Shown here piece after piece: positions 10,023 to 18,795 of a stretch of 64,000 nucleotides of DNA; the first letter of the stretch is position 1; each line of letters starts with the position of its first letter. The stretch spans positions 1,364,001 through 1,428,000 of the forward strand of contig NZ_JACVEE010000002.1 in assembly GCF_015355755.1 (NCBI RefSeq), in the 5' to 3' direction. Position numbers and translations under genes: made by a program. This DNA comes from Nocardia sp. XZ_19_385. Its GTDB lineage: Bacteria; Actinomycetota; Actinomycetes; Mycobacteriales; Mycobacteriaceae. The notes under the pieces were generated by a model. That model saw only the letters and a program-made list of their open reading frames with translations, did not search any database and had not been told where the DNA came from.

Positions 10023-10169
10023 ATGGTTCAAGATCTGAAGCAAGCAGAGCGGGATCGGGAAGCCTACGAACAAGCCCGCAGGGAAATGGAAGCATCGTTG
10101 AACGCGGCCGGGCCGCTGCTCACCGATCGCTACTGGTGGAGCGGCAACGCGGCCGTTCGGCGTAACTGA
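10023..10169 (+). CDS. Small hypothetical protein (48 aa)
   Basis: A 48-codon frame from ATG at 10023 to TGA at 10167. It is rich in charged, helix-forming residues (MVQDLKQAERDREAYEQARR...) and ends with DRYWWSGNAAVRRN. Codon use matches neighbouring genes. It fits the 225-bp space between asd and the aminotransferase, in the same direction. No Shine-Dalgarno is obvious and no family is recognised. It could be a real small protein or a chance frame. Confidence 0.45.
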   Translation: MVQDLKQAERDREAYEQARREMEASLNAAGPLLTDRYWWSGNAAVRRN

Positions 10170-10187
10170 AACTGATAGCCTGCGGCG

Positions 10188-11099
10188 ATGGCGAATCCGT
10201 ACCCCCAGGTGTATCTCGGTGATCGACTCGTACCCGCCGAGGCGGCCCACGTCAGTGTGGCCTCCTCGGCGGTGCTGTACGGCCTGAGCGTCTACACGGT
10301 CTTTCCCGTCTTCGTGGCGGGATCCGCCCGCACCGCATTCCGGCTGGAAGACCACTTCCGCCGGATGGAAGAGTCCTGCAAGATCATCGGGATCGATCGC
10401 TTCGCGCAGGAGTGGGATTTCGACCGCTTCCGCGCCGCGGCGGTCGAGCTGATCGCGGCCAACGAACTCACCGAGGACGTCTTCGTCCGCGCCACCGTCC
10501 ATGTGGTGCAGTCGATTCCGGGCACCCGCGTGCGTGGCTGCGACATTCAGGTCAGCATGTTCATCTACCCGGCTACGCCGATCGTCCCGCAGCACGGCAT
10601 GCGCCTGAAATCCAGTCCGTGGCGTCGCATTCCGGACAACGCGATCCCGTCGCGCGCCAAAGTCAACGGCGCCTACGTGAATTCGGTCCTGGCCAAACAG
10701 GACGCCATCGACAGCGGCTACGACGACTGCATCTTCCTCGACGGCAACGGTCACGTCTGCGAACTCTCCGCCGCCAACATCTTCCTGGTCCGCGGCGGCA
10801 CCCTCATCACCCCCGACGTCTCCTGCGACATCCTCGACGGCATCAACCGCCGCACCATCCTCACCCTGGCTGCCGAGGACGGTATTCCCGTCCAGGAGCG
10901 CACCGTCGATCTCACCGAGCTCTACATCGCCGACGAAGTCTTCGTCACCGGCACCTCCGCCGGCTGCGCGCCCGTCACCGAAGTCGACGGCCGCACCGTC
11001 GGCGCCGGCAAGCCGGGCCCCATCGCCCAGGCCCTGCGCAAACGGCACGCCGACGCATTGCGCACCGACGAAGTGCACGGGTGGGTCAGCTCGCTATAG
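10188..11099 (+). CDS. Class IV aminotransferase (branched-chain aminotransferase-like)
   Basis: PLP-dependent aminotransferase of fold type IV, 303 aa, probably acting on branched-chain amino acids. The PLP lysine is K158 in NAIPSRAKVNGAYVNSVLAK. The downstream GYDDCIFLDGNGHVCELSAANIF is the conserved segment with the glutamate that contacts PLP, and EVFVTGTSAGCAPVTEVDGR is the phosphate-binding end. D-amino-acid transaminase or aminodeoxychorismate lyase are alternatives within the fold. It is convergent with the TetR gene and overlaps it by a few bases. Confidence 0.88.
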   Translation: MANPYPQVYLGDRLVPAEAAHVSVASSAVLYGLSVYTVFPVFVAGSARTAFRLEDHFRRMEESCKIIGIDRFAQEWDFDRFRAAAVELIAANELTEDVFVRATVHVVQSIPGTRVRGCDIQVSMFIYPATPIVPQHGMRLKSSPWRRIPDNAIPSRAKVNGAYVNSVLAKQDAIDSGYDDCIFLDGNGHVCELSAANIFLVRGGTLITPDVSCDILDGINRRTILTLAAEDGIPVQERTVDLTELYIADEVFVTGTSAGCAPVTEVDGRTVGAGKPGPIAQALRKRHADALRTDEVHGWVSSL

Positions 11100-11717
11100 C
11101 CGTTCCAGCGTGGCGATCGAGGCGAGGAACAGCTCGACGTTGTCATGCACGAATTTGTCGCGGGGATAGGGCAGCGACTGCTGGATCCACGCCGTAATGG
11201 TTTCGCCGAAGGCGCCGACGAGGAACCGCGCGGTCAGATCGACCGCGGAATCGTCGGCGCCCGACGTCATTTCGCGCAGCACGGCCGCGAAGGCACGGGA
11301 GATGTCCTCGGAACGCGCCAGTCGGCGCCGGGCCACCGCGGGATGTCCATACGCCTTGGTGGACAACAGTTTTCCTTTGGCGGGCGCGGCCAGGAAGAAA
11401 TCCACCATGGCTTCGACGACCGCGCCGACCTTGGCCCGCCGTTCGGGGGCCGCCGCGGCGACCGCGCTGTCCACGGCCGCGGTCAGCTGTCGGACGGCGA
11501 GTTCGAACGCCGCGCCCACCAGGTCGTCCAGATCCTGGAAGCTCTCGTAGACGAACCGGGTCGACAGTCCCGCTTCCTTGGCGACCGTGCGGACCGTCAG
11601 CCCGGTCGGCCCCTCCAGGGCCATCACCGCGAAAGCTGCCTCGAGCAGCTGTTCCCGGCGCATGGCCCGCCGCTCGTCGGCCGACACCCCGCCGTAGGCC
11701 CGCGCCTCCTTCGTCAT
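11094..11717 (-). CDS. TetR family transcriptional regulator
   Basis: A 207-aa regulator. The helix-turn-helix lies at about residues 22-68 (REQLLEAAFAVMALEGPTGLTVRTVAKEAGLSTRFVYESFQDLDDL). The C-terminal domain is helical with no recognised ligand. It is divergent from the MpaB-family gene at 11796, and the 78-bp gap contains a repeated TTCCTGAAT, so it is the likely regulator of that gene. The start at 11717 is chosen over longer frames that run antisense to the neighbour. Confidence 0.87.
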   Translation of the reverse strand: MTKEARAYGGVSADERRAMRREQLLEAAFAVMALEGPTGLTVRTVAKEAGLSTRFVYESFQDLDDLVGAAFELAVRQLTAAVDSAVAAAAPERRAKVGAVVEAMVDFFLAAPAKGKLLSTKAYGHPAVARRRLARSEDISRAFAAVLREMTSGADDSAVDLTARFLVGAFGETITAWIQQSLPYPRDKFVHDNVELFLASIATLERL

Positions 11718-11739
11718 CCCGCCATCTTGACACAGATGT

Positions 11740-11782
11740 TTCCTGAATCTAGCTTGAATCAAGAGACAACTGATTCCTGAAT
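11740..11782. promoter_or_regulatory. TetR operator candidate with repeated TTCCTGAAT
   Basis: TTCCTGAAT occurs at 11740-11748 and again at 11774-11782, 34 bases apart. Between them is the near-palindrome TTGAATCAA (11754-11762). All lie in the 78-bp gap between the divergent TetR and MpaB-family starts. Assignment to this TetR is inferred from position. Confidence 0.45.
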
Positions 11783-11795
11783 TAGGAGTGCGCCC

Positions 11796-12677
11796 ATGAC
11801 CGGACTCGCCGAAGCGTCCGATCTCGCGGAACTGCCCGGCCTGCCCAAGGATTCGCTGACCGCCCGGTGGGCCGCGGACTGGCGGCTGATCCTGCTCGCC
11901 CCGAGCGCACTGCTGCTGCAGGTCGCGCACCCGGTGATCGGTTCGGGCGTAGCCGAGCACTCGATCTTCAAGACCGACCCGATCGGCCGCTTCGATCGGT
12001 CGTATTGGCCGACGCTCGCACTTGCCTTCTACGGCGACGACACCGCCGCCTACGGTCGTGACATCAAGGCGATGCACAAGCCGATCGGCGGCATCGACCA
12101 CGCGGGCCGCAAGTATCACGCATGGGAACCCGAGGCCTACTTCTTCGTGCTGGCCACCGGCTATTTCGCCAGCGAGATCGCCGCCACGCGGTTCGGTCCC
12201 GGTCTCACCGCGGCCCAGCGGGTGGAGTTGTACGACGGGTGGCGGCGGATGGCCTTGCTGGCCGGACTGCCGGAACGCGCTGTGCCCCAGGACCTGCCCA
12301 GCTTCGAGTCCTGGTTCGACGCCGTCCTGCGGGACCGCCTCGAACACCATCCGAGTGTCGGCGACGTCCTCGTGACGATGTCGAAACCTCCAGTCCCGCA
12401 GCCGATCCCGGCGTGGCTGTGGAAGCTGGTGATGTGGCGGATCGTCGGCCCACTCGCCTGCTGGGTGAACACCGGCGTCCTGCCGGACGTCGCGCGCCAA
12501 CGCCTGGGTCTGACCTGGACCGACCGTGACGAGCGCCGACTGAACCACTTCGCCACCCTGGTCCGCGCCGTCGACAAGGTGCTGCCGCGGCCGGTCCGCG
12601 AGATCACCCGCGTAGTGGCGCTGCGGCGCAAGGCGGAAATTATGCGCAACGTCCGCCGGGCCGCCGATGCGGTGTGA
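11796..12677 (+). CDS. Oxygenase MpaB family (DUF2236) protein
   Basis: A 293-aa protein of the DUF2236 family, which includes the haem oxygenase MpaB' of mycophenolic acid synthesis and the rubber oxygenase Lcp. The conserved N-terminal segment is LLQVAHPVIGSGVAEHS with the HP(V/L)(I/V)..G.. motif, followed by the YGD...IKAMHKPIGGID region and a Tyr/Phe-rich helix near residues 110-125. An AGGAG precedes the ATG. The substrate is unknown. The divergent TetR probably controls it. Confidence 0.82.
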   Translation: MTGLAEASDLAELPGLPKDSLTARWAADWRLILLAPSALLLQVAHPVIGSGVAEHSIFKTDPIGRFDRSYWPTLALAFYGDDTAAYGRDIKAMHKPIGGIDHAGRKYHAWEPEAYFFVLATGYFASEIAATRFGPGLTAAQRVELYDGWRRMALLAGLPERAVPQDLPSFESWFDAVLRDRLEHHPSVGDVLVTMSKPPVPQPIPAWLWKLVMWRIVGPLACWVNTGVLPDVARQRLGLTWTDRDERRLNHFATLVRAVDKVLPRPVREITRVVALRRKAEIMRNVRRAADAV

Positions 12678-12715
12678 CGCCGCGATGCATCGTGGCTACC
12701 AAGAGCCCGTGCGCG

Positions 12716-12737
12716 CTGGTACCGTATTTGGTACCAG
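12716..12737. promoter_or_regulatory. Palindromic operator of the YefM-YoeB module
   Basis: A perfect inverted repeat, CTGGTACC at 12716-12723 and GGTACCAG at 12730-12737, separated by GTATTT. Each arm contains the self-complementary GGTACC. It ends 14 bases before the antitoxin ATG, where the module's autorepressing antitoxin or complex would be expected to bind. Confidence 0.65.
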
Positions 12738-12751
12738 TGAGTGGAGGAGTT

Positions 12752-13000
12752 ATGGCAGCGGCAATTACTGCGAGCGAAGCGCGTAAGAACCTATTTCCAC
12801 TGGTCAAGATGGTTAACGAGAATCACGATACGGTAGAGATCGTCTCGAAGGCGGGGAATGCTGTGCTGATGTCCAAGGATGACTACGACGCTTTGCTCAC
12901 TACCGTCGAGTTGTTGAGCGGGCCCGATGGCGCACGTCTACGCCGGTCGATCGAGGAGCTCGAAGGTGGTGGCGGCACCAGCCGCGAGCTCATCGAATGA
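12752..13000 (+). CDS. yefM: Antitoxin, YefM/Phd family
   Basis: An 82-aa Phd/YefM-type antitoxin. The N-terminal DNA-binding part reads ITASEARKNLFPLVKMVNENHDTVEIVSKAGNAVLMSKDDYDAL, the family's standard layout, and the C-terminal tail is the flexible toxin-binding part. It should neutralise the adjacent YoeB-like toxin and repress the operon. Start at 12752 has GGAGGAG (12743-12749). The stop overlaps the toxin start in ATGA, giving coupled translation. The DNA is a little less GC-rich than its neighbours, in keeping with a mobile module. Confidence 0.93.
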   Translation: MAAAITASEARKNLFPLVKMVNENHDTVEIVSKAGNAVLMSKDDYDALLTTVELLSGPDGARLRRSIEELEGGGGTSRELIE

Positions 13001-13254
13001 AGCTCATTTTCTCGGAAGTCGCTTGGGAGGAATACACCGCTTGGCTCCAGCGCGACCGCACCGTGCTGAAGAAGGTCAACGTGTTGATCAAGGCGATACT
13101 TGCCGACCCGTTCGAAGGGATCGGGAAGCCGGAGCCCCTCAAACATGACCTCGCCGGGTATTGGTCACGGCGAATCACGCAAGAGCATCGGAGTGTGTAC
13201 AAGGTGGTCGACGGTGCGATCTGGATTGCCAAGGTCGGCAAGCACTACGAGTGA
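12997..13254 (+). CDS. yoeB: mRNA interferase toxin, YoeB/Txe family
   Basis: An 85-aa ribosome-dependent endoribonuclease of the RelE superfamily. It starts MKLIFSEVAWEEYTAW as in E. coli YoeB. The known catalytic residues fall at the same numbers as in the E. coli protein: E46, R65, H83 and the terminal Y84. The active site is thus intact and the toxin should cut mRNA at the ribosome when YefM is lost. It follows yefM with a 4-base overlap. Confidence 0.94.
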   Translation: MKLIFSEVAWEEYTAWLQRDRTVLKKVNVLIKAILADPFEGIGKPEPLKHDLAGYWSRRITQEHRSVYKVVDGAIWIAKVGKHYE

Positions 13255-13271
13255 CGGTGTCGGCCAGGCGG

Positions 13272-14612
13272 TTAGCGGATTCCGGGGGTGCGTGGGTCGG
13301 GGCCGAGGCAGACCAGGACCGCGCAGCCGGGTGGGGCGTCGGTAAACGGCGGTGCCAGTGGGTAATTCAGGCAGGCGAATACGTTGCAACCGGGGTAGGC
13401 GGAGGGTCCGATACCGAATACCGCGAGCAGGATGCCGGTGTCGAAGTAGCGGCTCGGGTCGATGCGGATCGGGGGTTCGAGGTAGGGGCCCGGATCGGTG
13501 GTTCCGGGGAAGGCGGCCAGCAGTTTCCGGAAGAACTCGTGCGGCAGTTCCTCGAAGTTCTGCAGGATGCCCTGCAAGCCGTAGTTGGTGACGTTGCCGA
13601 AGACGCCGGTCCACATCACCGTGAGATCCAGGCTCGGAATGAAGAAGACGTTCTGCAGGCCCAGTCCGGACATCGCATACGAGTCCGCGGGCAGGTAATC
13701 CGGTATCTCCGCGCACCCGGCGCCGAGCCAGAACAGGTAGCCATAACAGCGGTTGGCGGCGGAGGGGGAGAGCGCTCTCGCCAGATAGTCCTTCGACAGA
13801 ATTTGCTGTCTGCCCCAGCGCCCTTCGTTGTGGACCAGCAGCCCGATCTTGGCGAAATCGTTGGGCGGGATCGTCAGGTGCGCGTACCCGTAGGTGTGTC
13901 CGGCGCGGTCGCGGGCCCAGTAGTAATCACTCGGCGGAATTCCGAGCGGATCGAATAGCTCGCGCTGCGCGAACTGCTGCAGCGGCTCGCCCACGGCCAA
14001 TTCGATTACATACGAGAGCAGATCGACATTGCGCTGGCTGTAGCTGAACGCCGCGCCCGGCGGATTGTCCAGCGGCACACCGAGCGCCTGCACGGCGCTG
14101 TTCGGATCGACCGGGATGACCCCGGTGATGCCTTCGGTGAAAACACCGACTCGCATTCCGGATGTTTCGGTGAGCAGGTTCTCCACGGTGATCGACCGTC
14201 TGAGCTCATCGCCGAGCCCCTCCGGTAGGTATCGGCCGATCGGCGCCTCGATATCGAGCTTCTCTTGATCCCAGGCGATTCCGGCGAGCATCGAAACCAC
14301 GCTCTTGGTGGAACTCCAGATATTCCACGCCACATTGCCGCTCTGATCGTTTGTCGGTCCTTCCCCGATCAGGCAGTTGTGGCGAAAGACTTGCACATTG
14401 AACCGGTTTCTTCCGGCCGCGAACTCCAGCGCCTCTTGCAGGGGCGCCGAATCCATCCCGACCTGCTCAGGTCTGGCGCGTTGCGGATCGCGGTCGGAAG
14501 TTACCGCGCAGCGTGTCTCGGCGGGCGCGGCCTGCGCGCTCGGCGTGAGAACACTGCCCGCCACCAGCGAAACCGCCGCGAACCCAGTCAGGAATCCACC
14601 GAAGCGCCCCAT
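13272..14612 (-). CDS. Exported serine hydrolase, beta-lactamase (class C-like) family
   Basis: A 446-aa protein with a signal peptide (MGRFGGFLTGFAAVSLVAGS... cleaved near SAQAAPA) and a beta-lactamase/penicillin-binding-like hydrolase domain. The catalytic S-x-x-K is in WSSTKSVVSMLAG, the second motif YSQRN matches Y-x-N, and ARALSP...GYLFWLGAG lies where the third motif occurs. It could be an esterase or a D-Ala-D-Ala peptidase; true beta-lactamase activity is not implied. ATG at 14612 begins the signal peptide; a longer upstream frame lacks one. Confidence 0.85.
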   Translation of the reverse strand: MGRFGGFLTGFAAVSLVAGSVLTPSAQAAPAETRCAVTSDRDPQRARPEQVGMDSAPLQEALEFAAGRNRFNVQVFRHNCLIGEGPTNDQSGNVAWNIWSSTKSVVSMLAGIAWDQEKLDIEAPIGRYLPEGLGDELRRSITVENLLTETSGMRVGVFTEGITGVIPVDPNSAVQALGVPLDNPPGAAFSYSQRNVDLLSYVIELAVGEPLQQFAQRELFDPLGIPPSDYYWARDRAGHTYGYAHLTIPPNDFAKIGLLVHNEGRWGRQQILSKDYLARALSPSAANRCYGYLFWLGAGCAEIPDYLPADSYAMSGLGLQNVFFIPSLDLTVMWTGVFGNVTNYGLQGILQNFEELPHEFFRKLLAAFPGTTDPGPYLEPPIRIDPSRYFDTGILLAVFGIGPSAYPGCNVFACLNYPLAPPFTDAPPGCAVLVCLGPDPRTPGIR

Positions 14613-14652
14613 AGTGATTGAGGCTAACGGGTAAGGACCCCTCCACGAGGGA

Positions 14653-15903
14653 TTACTCCGTCGTCCCGGCGCGCTTTTGGCGCACGAAGTACCAACCGGC
14701 TCCGACCGCGAGAACTGCCAGCCCGGCGAGTACGGAGCTGAATGGCAGACAGAATCCGACGACCACGCATCCGGCGGCACCGACAATCGTCACCCAGCGG
14801 GCCGGGCGGTTCTCCGCCGCGCTCAATGTGGCGGCCGAAACATTGGCGACCAGGTAATAGGCCAGCACGGTGAACGACGAAAAACCGATAGCCGCACGCA
14901 GATCGAAACTCGCCGCGACAACGGCAACGACCACCCCGACCAGCAACTCGGCCCGGTGTGGCACGCCGAAGCGCGGATGTACCGCGGCCAGCGCACCGGG
15001 CAGCCAGCGGTCGCGAGCCATGGCCAGCAGGACCCGCGAGACCCCGAGGATCAGTGCGAGCAGCGACCCGGTCGCGGCGAGCACCGCGCCCACCCGCACG
15101 ACCGGCGCCAATTCCGGTGCGCCCGCGGCGGATACCAGCCTGGCCAAGGGGTCGGCCCCGGCGGCCAGCCCGGCGGACCCGAGTGTGCTCAATGCCGCCA
15201 CCGCCACCAGCGCATAGATCGCGAGCGCCAGCCCCAAACCGATCATGATGGCGCGCGGGATGGTCCGCCGCGGCTCGCGCACCTCCTCACCGAGTGTCGC
15301 GATCCGCGCGTACCCGGCGAACGCGAAGAACAACAGCCCCGCCGCCTCCAGCACACCGCGCGGGCCGATCCGGTCGGGCAGAGCCGTTGCCGCCGAATGA
15401 TTTCCGAACAGCCCGGTGCCGACCACCACAACCAGCACACCGAGCACGACCGCGACAATGATGCGGGTAGCCAGCGCCGACTTCTGCACCCCCGAGTAGT
15501 TCAGCGCGGTGATCGCCACGACGGCGGCGACCGCGACCACCCGCGAATGTTCCGGCCAGGCATAGCTTCCTACCGTCAACGCCATCGCCGCACACGATGC
15601 CGTCTTCCCGACGACGAAACCCCACCCCGCCAGATATCCCCAGAACTCGCCGAGTCGCTCCCGCCCGTACACATAGGTCCCGCCCGACACCGGATACAGC
15701 GCCGCCAGCCGCGCCGACGCGGTCGCGTTGCAGTAGGCGAGCACCGCCGCGATACCGAGCGCGAGTAGCAACCACGATCCGGCCGCACCCGCCGCCGGCG
15801 CCAGCGCCGCGAAGATCCCGGCGCCCACCATCGACCCGAGCCCGATCACCACCGAGTCCCCGAGGCCGAGCCGGCGCGCCAACGCTTCGCTGTGTGCAGT
15901 CAC
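14653..15903 (-). CDS. APC family amino-acid permease
   Basis: A 416-aa polytopic transporter of the amino acid-polyamine-organocation family, with about twelve hydrophobic helices. The first helix has the family motif GLGSMVGAGIFAALAPAAGAAG, where the unwound G-x-G-I-F segment binds the substrate amino group; VSGGTYVYGRERLGEFWGYLAGW follows in helices 2-3. GTG at 15903 gives a normal length; a frame extending to 15984 is less likely. No ribosome site is clear. Substrate is unknown. Confidence 0.85.
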   Translation of the reverse strand: MTAHSEALARRLGLGDSVVIGLGSMVGAGIFAALAPAAGAAGSWLLLALGIAAVLAYCNATASARLAALYPVSGGTYVYGRERLGEFWGYLAGWGFVVGKTASCAAMALTVGSYAWPEHSRVVAVAAVVAITALNYSGVQKSALATRIIVAVVLGVLVVVVGTGLFGNHSAATALPDRIGPRGVLEAAGLLFFAFAGYARIATLGEEVREPRRTIPRAIMIGLGLALAIYALVAVAALSTLGSAGLAAGADPLARLVSAAGAPELAPVVRVGAVLAATGSLLALILGVSRVLLAMARDRWLPGALAAVHPRFGVPHRAELLVGVVVAVVAASFDLRAAIGFSSFTVLAYYLVANVSAATLSAAENRPARWVTIVGAAGCVVVGFCLPFSSVLAGLAVLAVGAGWYFVRQKRAGTTE

Positions 15904-16224
15904 TTCAGCAGCATGGCCGGAGACGACGAACGCCGCCAGGCGGGGGGCACCTGGCGGCGTCGCGATCAAAAGCCGACGTCCCACAAGCGCCTCTCGGCGG
16001 GTGGTCGCTCGAAGCGACGAATGGGGTGCGGCCCGGGGCTGTCCGGACGCCGACAGTCAGCTACAACGAGGGCCCCGGAGGAACTATTCCGCCCCCGGAC
16101 TGTGGCCCGGCTCACCGCTTGTGACCAGCGGAAACGATTCGGTATCGGAATCGGCGAGAACTCGTACCGCTCGGTCTGCAAATTTAGGATCGCGGAGGTC
16201 GGCAACCCGAGACGAGGTGGTCTG
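15904..16224. other. Divergent intergenic region before the TPR/AAA operon
   Basis: No gene is supported. It separates the permease from the TPR gene. The 11-mer ACCAGCGGAAA lies at 16124-16134 within CCGCT...AGCGG; the same 11-mer starts the inverted repeat upstream of the STAND gene at 19291. The 17-mer AGAACTCGTACCGCTCG at 16157-16173 repeats the one at 4496-4512. Confidence 0.45.
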
Positions 16225-17319
16225 GTGATCGAGCGACCGGTGGCGAGCACGCGCTTTACGCGGGCCATCCACCTGGAACAGCTCGGCCGGTACGCCGATG
16301 CCCGCAAGCTGCTGGCCGAGGAGCTGGCCAGCGATCCGGACAACGCGACCGCCGCCGCCTACCTGGCCGACTCGTGCCTGTCACTGGGCGACTTCCGGGC
16401 CGCCGCGGCCGCCGCCGACGCGGCGCTGCGCGTCGAACCGGATTCGGAGTTCGGGCTGCGCGCTCGGGCCCTCGCCCGCAACGCGCTGGGCGAAGCGGGG
16501 GCCGCCGAGTCCGCGGCCCGGCGCGCCGTCGAGCTCGGCCCGGATTCGGCCGCGAATTTCCGGGTGCTCGCGGCCGTCACCCGATCCGATCCGGAGGTGG
16601 CGCTGCCCGCCATTCAACGGGCGCTGGAATTGACCCCCGAGAACGCGAACCTGCATTGGCTGCGCGGATCGATTCTGCTCCAGCAGAGCAAGGCGGGCAT
16701 GCGGACAGCCGGGCAGGCCGCAGCCGCGTTCAGCCGGGCCCTGGACATCGACCCGGAGCACCCGGCCGCCGCGCATGATCTGGCCATCGTGCGGCTGCGG
16801 TCGGGACGGCTGGGCGCGGCGGCCGACGGACTGCTGCGCGTGGGCGAGCTGGATCCGGCGGCGATGGGTCCGCTGGTCCGCCGCAATATCGGACTGGTGG
16901 TTCACCGTGCGCTGGTGCGCCTGCACCTGCTGATGTTCCTGGTCGTCGGTGCGGTACTGCTGTTCGGCGCAGCACCGGAGACCTCCGGATCCCGGACGCT
17001 CGACATCGTGACCGGCCCCGGCCGGCTGATCGGCCTCGCCGGACTGGCGGTGGTGGTGGCTGTAGTGATCTTCGGTCTGCGTTCGGTACCGCGCAGGCAG
17101 TGGCCGAGTGTCTGGTCGGTCTTTCGGACCGATGTGGTCTCGATCGCGCGAGTGCTGCTGCTCGGCGCGATCTTCCTGCTCGTGCTGCTCGCCATCGGGA
17201 CCGGCTCGGCCGATCCGATCGGCGTCGCGATGCCCTGCGTCGTATTCGGAGCGCTGGCTTTGCAATTCCTGCGCTGGATCATTCGATCTGTGAAGGAGAG
17301 ACGTCATGCCCCGGCCTAA
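16225..17319 (+). CDS. TPR protein with C-terminal membrane domain
   Basis: A 364-aa protein. Residues ~5-225 are TPR-like helical repeats (FTRAIHLEQLGRYADARKLLAEEL, then repeated A-rich helix pairs). Four hydrophobic helices follow at about 233-249, 268-285, 307-324 and 332-350. The repeats should face the cytosol as a docking platform. GTG at 16225 has GAGGTGG upstream. The 3' end overlaps the start of the TPR-AAA gene by 14 bases, so the two are translated together and probably work as one unit. No family name is known to me. Confidence 0.75.
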   Translation: MIERPVASTRFTRAIHLEQLGRYADARKLLAEELASDPDNATAAAYLADSCLSLGDFRAAAAAADAALRVEPDSEFGLRARALARNALGEAGAAESAARRAVELGPDSAANFRVLAAVTRSDPEVALPAIQRALELTPENANLHWLRGSILLQQSKAGMRTAGQAAAAFSRALDIDPEHPAAAHDLAIVRLRSGRLGAAADGLLRVGELDPAAMGPLVRRNIGLVVHRALVRLHLLMFLVVGAVLLFGAAPETSGSRTLDIVTGPGRLIGLAGLAVVVAVVIFGLRSVPRRQWPSVWSVFRTDVVSIARVLLLGAIFLLVLLAIGTGSADPIGVAMPCVVFGALALQFLRWIIRSVKERRHAPA

Positions 17320-18568
17320 CGACGACCCGGTTCTGACGGAAATGCTCGCCGCACTGGACCGCAGCCCCGAAGTGATCGCGCTCCGGCTGCGCGTCATCGA
17401 ATTACTGGTCGAGCGCGGCCAGTTCACCGAGGCGCTCGCGCAGTGCGGTGCGGCGCTCACCCAGGAACCCGGAAATGCCCAGGCGCTGGGGCTGCTACAG
17501 CAGTGCACCATCGCCCTGGCCGGCAACTCGGCCGGCGCGCTGCCGGGTTCGTCCGGGAAACGCGATGCGGCAACGGCGGATCTCGACGAGTACGACTTCT
17601 GGGCTGCCGCCGAGGAACAGGTCGGCGACATCATCGCCCCGGCGTTCGTCGATTCCGGTCCGGCCGAATTCGCCACCGACCGTGATGCGGGCACCGTGGA
17701 GAAGTCCGGGGTCACCCTCGCCGATGTCGGCGGCATGGACGAGGTGAAACGCCAGCTCGACCTGGCCCTGCTCGGCCCGCTCCGAAATCCCGCGCTGGCC
17801 CAGGCTTTCGGAACCTCCGCCCGCGGCGGTCTGCTGCTGTACGGGCCGCCCGGCTGTGGCAAGACCTTCCTCGCCGCGGCCGTGGCCGGTGAGCTCGGCG
17901 CGAACTTCTATCCGATCGAGATCGCCGACATCCTCGATATCTACACCGGAGCCAGCGAACGCAACCTGCACAGCGTCTTCGAGGTGGCCCGCCGCAACGC
18001 CCCGTGCGTGCTGTTCCTCGACGAACTCGACGCCCTCGGGCACAAGCGCGGCCAGATGTCCGCTTCGGCCACCATGCGCACGGTGGTGAATCAGCTACTC
18101 ACCGAGCTGGATTCGGCCACCTACAGCAACGACGGCGTCTACGTGCTCGGCGCCACCAACCATCCCTGGGACGTCGACGTAGCCCTGCGCCGCCCCGGCC
18201 GCTTCGACCGGATGATCCTGGTCGGCCTGCCCGACGCGACCGCCCGCACCTCGATCCTGCACTACCACCTGCGCGACCGCCCGGTCAGTGGCGTCGATCT
18301 CGCCGCCCTCGCCCACCACACCGACGGCTTCTCCGGCGCCGACCTGGCCCACCTGTGCACCTCGGCCACCCAGCTGGCCATGGCCGACTCCATCCGCACC
18401 GGCGAGGTCCGCCCAATCACCATGGGTGACCTGGAGGCGGTCCGTGCCGACATCAAGCCCAGCGCCGGCGCCTGGTTCGAATCCGCCAGGAACGTGGTCG
18501 AATTCGCCAACGGCGACGGCACCTACGACCAGCTCGCCCGCTACATGCGAGGTCGCAAGCTGCGCTAG
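17306..18568 (+). CDS. AAA ATPase (CDC48/FtsH-type) with N-terminal TPR region
   Basis: A 420-aa classic AAA ATPase. An N-terminal ~70-residue TPR-like segment and an acidic linker precede the ATPase core: Walker A GPPGCGKT near residue 178, Walker B VLFLDELDAL near 233, sensor region VLGATNHPWDVD, and arginine-finger segment RRPGRFDR near 295. There is a single AAA module and no protease or other effector domain. It is coupled to the upstream TPR membrane protein. Such ATPases remodel or unfold proteins; the partner is presumed to be presented by the membrane TPR protein. The specific role is unknown. Confidence 0.85.
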   Translation: MPRPNDDPVLTEMLAALDRSPEVIALRLRVIELLVERGQFTEALAQCGAALTQEPGNAQALGLLQQCTIALAGNSAGALPGSSGKRDAATADLDEYDFWAAAEEQVGDIIAPAFVDSGPAEFATDRDAGTVEKSGVTLADVGGMDEVKRQLDLALLGPLRNPALAQAFGTSARGGLLLYGPPGCGKTFLAAAVAGELGANFYPIEIADILDIYTGASERNLHSVFEVARRNAPCVLFLDELDALGHKRGQMSASATMRTVVNQLLTELDSATYSNDGVYVLGATNHPWDVDVALRRPGRFDRMILVGLPDATARTSILHYHLRDRPVSGVDLAALAHHTDGFSGADLAHLCTSATQLAMADSIRTGEVRPITMGDLEAVRADIKPSAGAWFESARNVVEFANGDGTYDQLARYMRGRKLR

Positions 18569-18795
18569 GCCGGATGCGTTTCCGACGGCCGCGGGTTACA
18601 GAACATCACGCACTCCCCGGGCGCGATGGTCTTCGTGATTTCCGGTGCGCCGGCCTCGCCGAACTCCACGCCGTGGACGTAGGCCAGCACCGCGATGGCG
18701 AGCATGATCATGCCGGTGATCGCGTAGACCACCCGCACGGCGTACTCCTCGCGGATCGGGATGGAGATGACCAGCGGCCCGAGAATGACGATCAC
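18565..18795 (-). CDS. Small membrane protein, unknown family
   Basis: A 76-aa protein with two hydrophobic helices (VIVILGPLVISI near the start; VVYAITGMIMLAIAVLAYV at about residues 24-42) and a short soluble tail with a C-x-M-F-C pair (GECVMFCNPRPSETHPA). It starts at GTG 18795, overlapping the stop of the upstream 122-aa gene by four bases (GTGA), so it is the second gene of a two-gene unit. Its stop overlaps that of the convergent AAA gene. No homologue is recognised. Confidence 0.6.
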   Translation of the reverse strand: MIVILGPLVISIPIREEYAVRVVYAITGMIMLAIAVLAYVHGVEFGEAGAPEITKTIAPGECVMFCNPRPSETHPA

